Origin: Excoecaria cochinchinensis | Lineage: Eukaryota; Streptophyta; Magnoliopsida; Malpighiales; Euphorbiaceae | Direction of reading: 5' to 3' | Assembly (NCBI GenBank): GCA_947683425.1 | Contig: CANTUQ010000307.1 | Coordinates: 62,001 to 126,000, forward strand | Length of the DNA stretch: 64,000 nt | Shown: piece by piece, positions 59,734-64,000 of the stretch | Position numbering within the stretch: the stretch's first letter is position 1 | Layout: every line of letters begins with the position of its first letter | Made by a program: the position numbers and the translations under genes | Notes under the pieces: model-generated | What the model saw: only the letters and a program-made list of their open reading frames with translations | Database searches by the model: none | Told to the model about the DNA's origin: nothing

Positions 59734-61826
59734 CATCGAGAATCGGCTTCGTCGGACTCCGACGAATTTTTACGGATTTCCCTAGGGGTACCACTAGGGA
59801 AAATCACGAAAATCGAGAAATCGTAAAAAGTGGTGAAATTTCTGATCCGGGTCCAATAATTCGGGAAAACTCGATTGGAATAGCTACTGGAAGCTTGCCG
59901 GTCTCAACGCATCGAGAATCGGCTTCGTCGGAGTGCGACGAATTTTTACGGATTTCCCTAGGGGTACCACTAGGGAAAATCGAGAAATCGTAAAAAGTTG
60001 TGAAATTTCTGATCCGGGTCCAATAATTCGGGAAAACTCGATTGGAATAGCTACTGAAAGCTTGCCGGTCACAACGCATCGAGAATCGGCTTCGTCGGAG
60101 TCCGACGAATTTTTACGGATTTCCCTAGGGGTACCACTAGGGAAAATCACCAAAATCGAGAAATCGTAAAAAGTGGTGAAATTTCTGATCCGTGTCCAAT
60201 AATTCGAGAAAACTCGATTGGAATAGCTACTGGAAGCTTGCCGGTCACAACGCATCGAGAATCGGCTTCGTCGGAGTCCGACGAATTTTTACGGATTTCC
60301 CTAGGGGTACCACTAGGGAAAATCACGAAAATCGAGAAATCGTAAAAAGTGGTGAAATTTCTGATCCGGGTCCAATAATTCGGGAAAACTCGATTGGAAA
60401 GCTACTGGAAGCTTGCCGGTCACAACGCATCAAAAATCGGCTTCGTCGGAGTCCGACGAATTTTTACGGATTTCCCTAGGGGTACCACTAGGGAAAATCA
60501 CGAAAATCGAGAAATCGTAAAAAGTGGTGAAATTTCTGATCCGGGTCCTATAATTCGGGAAAACTCGATTGGAATAGCTATTGGAATCTTGCCGGTCACA
60601 ACGCATCGAGAATCGGCTTCGTCGGAGTCCGACGAATTTTTACGGAGTTCCCTAGGGGTACCACTAGGGAAAATCACGAAAATCGAGAAATCGTAAAAAG
60701 TGGTAAAATTTCTGATCCGGGTCCAATAATTCGGGAAAACTCAATTGGAATAGCTACTGGAAGCTTGCCGGTCTCAACGCATCGAGAATCGGCTTCGTCG
60801 GAGTCCGACGAATTTTTACGGATTTCCCTAGGGGTACCACTATGGAAAATCGAGAAATCGTAAAAAGTGGTGAAATTTCTGATCCGGGTCCAATAATTCG
60901 GGAAAACTCGATTGGAATAGCTACTGGAAGCTTGCCGGTCACAACGCATCGAGAATCGGCTTCGTCGGAGTCCGACGAATTTTGACGGATTTCCCTAGGG
61001 GTACCACTAGGGAAAATCACCAAAATCGAGAAATCGTAAAAAGTGGTGAAATTTCTGATCCGGGTCCAATAATTCGGCAAAACTCGATTGGAATAGCTAC
61101 TGGAAGCTTGTCGGTCACAACGCATCGAGAATCGGATTCGTCGGAGTCCGACGAATTTTGACGGATTTCCCTAGGGGTACCACTAGGGAAAATCACCAAA
61201 ATCGGGAAATCGTAAAAAGTGGTGAAATTTCTGATCCGGGTCCAATAATTCGGGAAAACTCGATTGGAATAGCTACTGGAAGCTTGCCGGTCACAACGCA
61301 TCGAGAATCGGATTCGTCGGAGTCCGACGAATTTTGACGGATTTCCCTAGGGGTACCACTAGGGAAAATCACCAAAATCGAGAAATCGTAAAAAGTGGTG
61401 AAATTTCTGATCCGGGTCCAATAATTCGGGAAAACTCGATTGGAATAGCTACTGGAAGCTTGCCGGTCACAACGCATCGAGAATCGGATTCGTCGGAGTC
61501 CGACGAATTTTTACGGATTTCCCTAGGGGTACCACTAGGGAAAATCACCAAAATCGAGAAATCGTAAAAAGTGGTGAAATTTCTGATCCGGGTCCAATAA
61601 TTCGGGAAAACTCGATTGGAATAGCTACTGGAAGCTTGCCGGTCACAACGCATCGAGAATCTGCTTCGTCGGAGTCCTTCGAATTTTTACGGATTTCCCT
61701 AGGGGTACCACTAGGAAAAATCACCAAAATCGAGAAATCGTAAAAAGTGGTGAAATTTTTGATCCGGGTCCAATAATTCGGGAAAACTCGATTGGAATAG
61801 CTACTGGAATCTTGCCGGTCACAACG
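59734..61826. repeat. 12-monomer higher-order unit, 2,093 bp, separate copy
   Basis: This unit has the same length and order as the cluster at 46-52 kb but lies 3.5 kb beyond it, past the 57-59 kb segment. It has TACTGAAAGCTTG instead of TACTGAAGGCTTG, and GGAATAGCTACTGG instead of the CCTACTGG form. It therefore branches before the three consecutive copies. Private changes are AAAAGTTGTGAAA (about 59.99 kb) and ACTATGGAAAATCG (about 60.84 kb). Confidence 0.9.
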
Positions 61827-62432
61827 CATCGAGAATCGGCTTCGTCGGACTCCGACGAATTTTTACGGATTTCCCTAGGGGTACCACTAGGGAAAATCAC
61901 GAAAATCGAGAAATCGTAAAAAGTGGTGAAATTTCTGATCCGGGTCCAATAATTCGGGAAAACTCGATTGGAATAGCTACTGGAAGCTTGCCGGTCTCAA
62001 CGCATCGAGAATCGGCTTCGTCGGAGTGCGACGAATTTTTACGGATTTCCCTAGGGGTACCACTAGGGAAAATCGAGAAATCGTAAAAAGTGGTGAAATT
62101 TCTGATCCGGGTCCAATAATTCGGGAAAACTCGATTGGAATAGCTACTGAAAGCTTGTCGGTCACAACGCATCGAGAATCGGCTTCGTCGGAGTCCGACG
62201 AATTTTTACGGATTTCCCTAGGGGTACCACTAGGGAAAATCACCAAAATCGAGAAATCGTAAAAAGTGGTGAAATTTCTGATCCGGGTCCAATAATTCGA
62301 GAAAACTCGATTGGAATAGCTACTGGAAGCTTGCCGGTCACAACGCATCGAGAATCAGCTTCGTCGGAGTCCGACGAATTTTTACGGATTTCCCTAGGGG
62401 TACCACTAGGGAAAATCACGAAAATCGAGAAA

Positions 62433-64000
62433 TCGTAAAAAGTGGTGAAATTTCTGATCCGGGTCCAATAATTCGGGAAAACTCGATTGGAAAGCTACTG
62501 GAAGCTTGCCGGTCACAACGCATCGAAAATCGGTTTCGTCGGAGTCCGACGAATTTTTACGGATTTCCCTAGGGGTACCACTAGGAAAAATCACGAAAAT
62601 CGAGAAATCGTAAAAAGTGGTGAAATTTCTGATCCGGGTCCAATAATTCGGGAAAACTCGATTGGAATAGCAATTGGAATCTTGCCGGTCACAACGCATC
62701 GAGAATCGGCTTCGTCGGAGTCCGACGAATTTTTACGGAGTTCCCTAGGGGTACCACTAGGGAAAATCACGAAAATCGAGAAATCGTAAAAAGTGGTAAA
62801 ATTTCTGATCCGGGTCCAATAATTCGGGAAAACTCAATTGGAATAGCTACTGGAAGCTTGCCGGTCTAAACGTATCGAGAATCAGCTTCGTCGGAGTCCG
62901 ACGAATTTTTACGGATTTCCCTAGGGGTACCACTAGGAAAAGTCGAGAAATCGTAAAAAGTGGTGAAATTTCTGATCCGGGTCCAATAATTCGGAAAAAC
63001 TCGATTGGAATAGCTATTGGAATCTTGCCGGTCACAACGCATCGAGAATCGGATTCGTCGGAGTCCGACGAATTGCCCTAGGGGTACCACTAGGGAAAAT
63101 CACCAAAATCGAGAAATCGTAAAAAGTGGTGAAATTTTTTATCCGGGTCCAATAATTCGGGAAAACTCGATTGGAATAGCTACTGGAATCTTGCCGGTCA
63201 CAACGCATCGAGAATCGGCTTCGTCGGACTCCGACGAATTTTTACGGATTTCCCTAGGGGTACCACTAGGAAAAATCACGAAAATCGAGAAATCGTAAAA
63301 AAGTGGTGAAATTTCTGATCCGGGTCCAATAATTCGGGAAAACTCGATTGGAATAGCTACTGGAAGCTTGCCGGTCTCAACGCATCGAGAATCGGCTTCG
63401 TCGGAGTCCGACGAATTTTAACACTAGGGAAAATCGAGAAATCGTAAAAAGTGGTGAAATTTCTGATCCGGGTCCAATAATTCGGGAAAACTCGATTGGA
63501 ATAGCTACTGGAAGCTTGCCGATCACAACGCATCGAGAATCGGCTTCGTCGGAGTCCGACGAATTTTTACGGATTTCCCTAGGGGTGCCACTAGGAAAAA
63601 TCACCAAAATCGAGAAATCGTAAAAAGTGGTGAAATTTCTGATCCGGGTCCAATAATTCGGGAAAACTCGATTGGAATAGCGACTGGAATCTTGCCAGTC
63701 ACAACGCATCGAGAATCGGCTTCGTCGGACTCCGACGAATTTTTACGGATTTTCCTAGGGGTACCACTAGGGAAAATTACGAAAATCGAGAAATCGTAAA
63801 AAGTGGTGAAATTTCTGATCCGGGTCCAATAAATCGGGAAAACTCGATTGGAATAGCTACTGGAATCTTGCCGGTCACAACGCATCGAGAATCGGCTTCG
63901 TCAGAGTCCGACGAATTTTTACGGATTTCCCTAGGGGTACCACTAGGGAAAATCACGAAAATCGAGAAATCGTAAAAAGTGGTGAAATTTCTGATCCGGG
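62433..64000. repeat. Block shared with 56.70-58.27 kb, copy 2, cut by the window end
   Basis: This is the partner of 56700-58267 with private changes such as GAATTGCCCTAGG (about 63.07 kb), GGAAAAGTCGAG (about 62.94 kb), AACGTATCGAGAATC (about 62.87 kb) and GGAAAATTACGAAAATC (about 63.77 kb). The match is still running at base 64000, so the duplicated segment is longer than 1.57 kb. Confidence 0.85.

Larger units (their letters stand above)
35394..64000. repeat. 176-bp satellite array, right arm (about 164 monomers)
   Basis: The same satellite resumes in the same orientation after the retrotransposon scar, at monomer phase 54 (the GGTACC core), and continues past the end of the window. The marker patterns differ from most of the left arm. 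This side holds the 12-monomer higher-order repeat, 175-bp monomers with GGAAAGCTAC in place of GGAATAGCTAC, and a deletion lineage with 148-bp and 166-bp monomers. No gene, RNA or unrelated insertion was seen in these 28.6 kb. Confidence 0.97.

Noticed and set aside
1..64000. CRISPR array
   Set aside because: Repeats are contiguous, 176 bp and without unique spacers; no cas genes and a plant-type retroelement.
1..64000. 5S or 45S ribosomal spacer, or tRNA-derived repeat
   Set aside because: No 5S coding block, no rRNA segment and no tRNA-like A and B boxes in a plausible arrangement were found in the monomer.

Overview
The whole window is a plant-type tandem satellite array with one retrotransposon scar in it. 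About 62.8 kb of the 64 kb (1-34242 and 35394-64000, roughly 360 monomers) is a head-to-tail satellite with a 176-bp basic monomer, and the array runs off both ends. There is no intact protein-coding gene, RNA gene or CRISPR array. The many 60-175-codon open frames inside the satellite are copies of a few stop-poor frames of the monomer and are not annotated as genes.

The only non-satellite DNA is an insert of about 1,151 bp (34243-35393). Its right half, on the minus strand, encodes about 191 uninterrupted codons of a Ty1/copia-type GAG (UBN2/Retrotran_gag family). Its left half is a GC-richer, non-coding stretch resembling the untranslated leader of a plant copia element. That stretch ends in a plus-strand ATG with ten codons. 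The two halves meet head to head near 34818, so the scar is internally inverted, has no recognisable LTRs, and replaces 107 bp (modulo one monomer) of satellite. The copia gag type and the long satellite array point to a flowering plant, and the setting is probably pericentromeric or centromeric heterochromatin. The species and the chromosomal position cannot be read from the sequence.

Layout: 1-7.2 kb is a 23-monomer (4,015-bp) unit followed by most of a second, apparently identical copy. From 7.2 to 21.5 kb the array is a mosaic of shared blocks of 0.5-1.6 kb at different offsets. At 21.5-23.6 kb a 7-monomer (1,215-bp) duplication appears. At 22982-31711 two 25-monomer (4,365-bp) units lie in tandem and differ at only a handful of bases. 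At 31.7-34.2 kb a partial relative of the 25-mer leads to the retrotransposon scar. At 35.4-45.9 kb there are related units, including a 5-monomer (870-bp) tandem duplication and a run of near-uniform 176-bp monomers. At 45963-56260 a 12-monomer (2,093-bp) higher-order repeat occurs as three full copies, one 11-monomer copy and one 2,102-bp variant, with another 2,093-bp copy at 59734-61826. A deletion-bearing lineage (148-bp and 166-bp monomers) occurs at about 37, 57 and 63 kb.

The monomer carries two dyads: a 19-21 bp near-palindrome around GTCGGAGTCCGAC, and a 9-bp inverted repeat flanking a GGTACC core. The first overlaps a sequence agreeing with 7 of the 9 essential bases of the mammalian CENP-B box. 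I found no convincing new gene system. The interest lies in the higher-order architecture, the dyads and the inverted retrotransposon scar.
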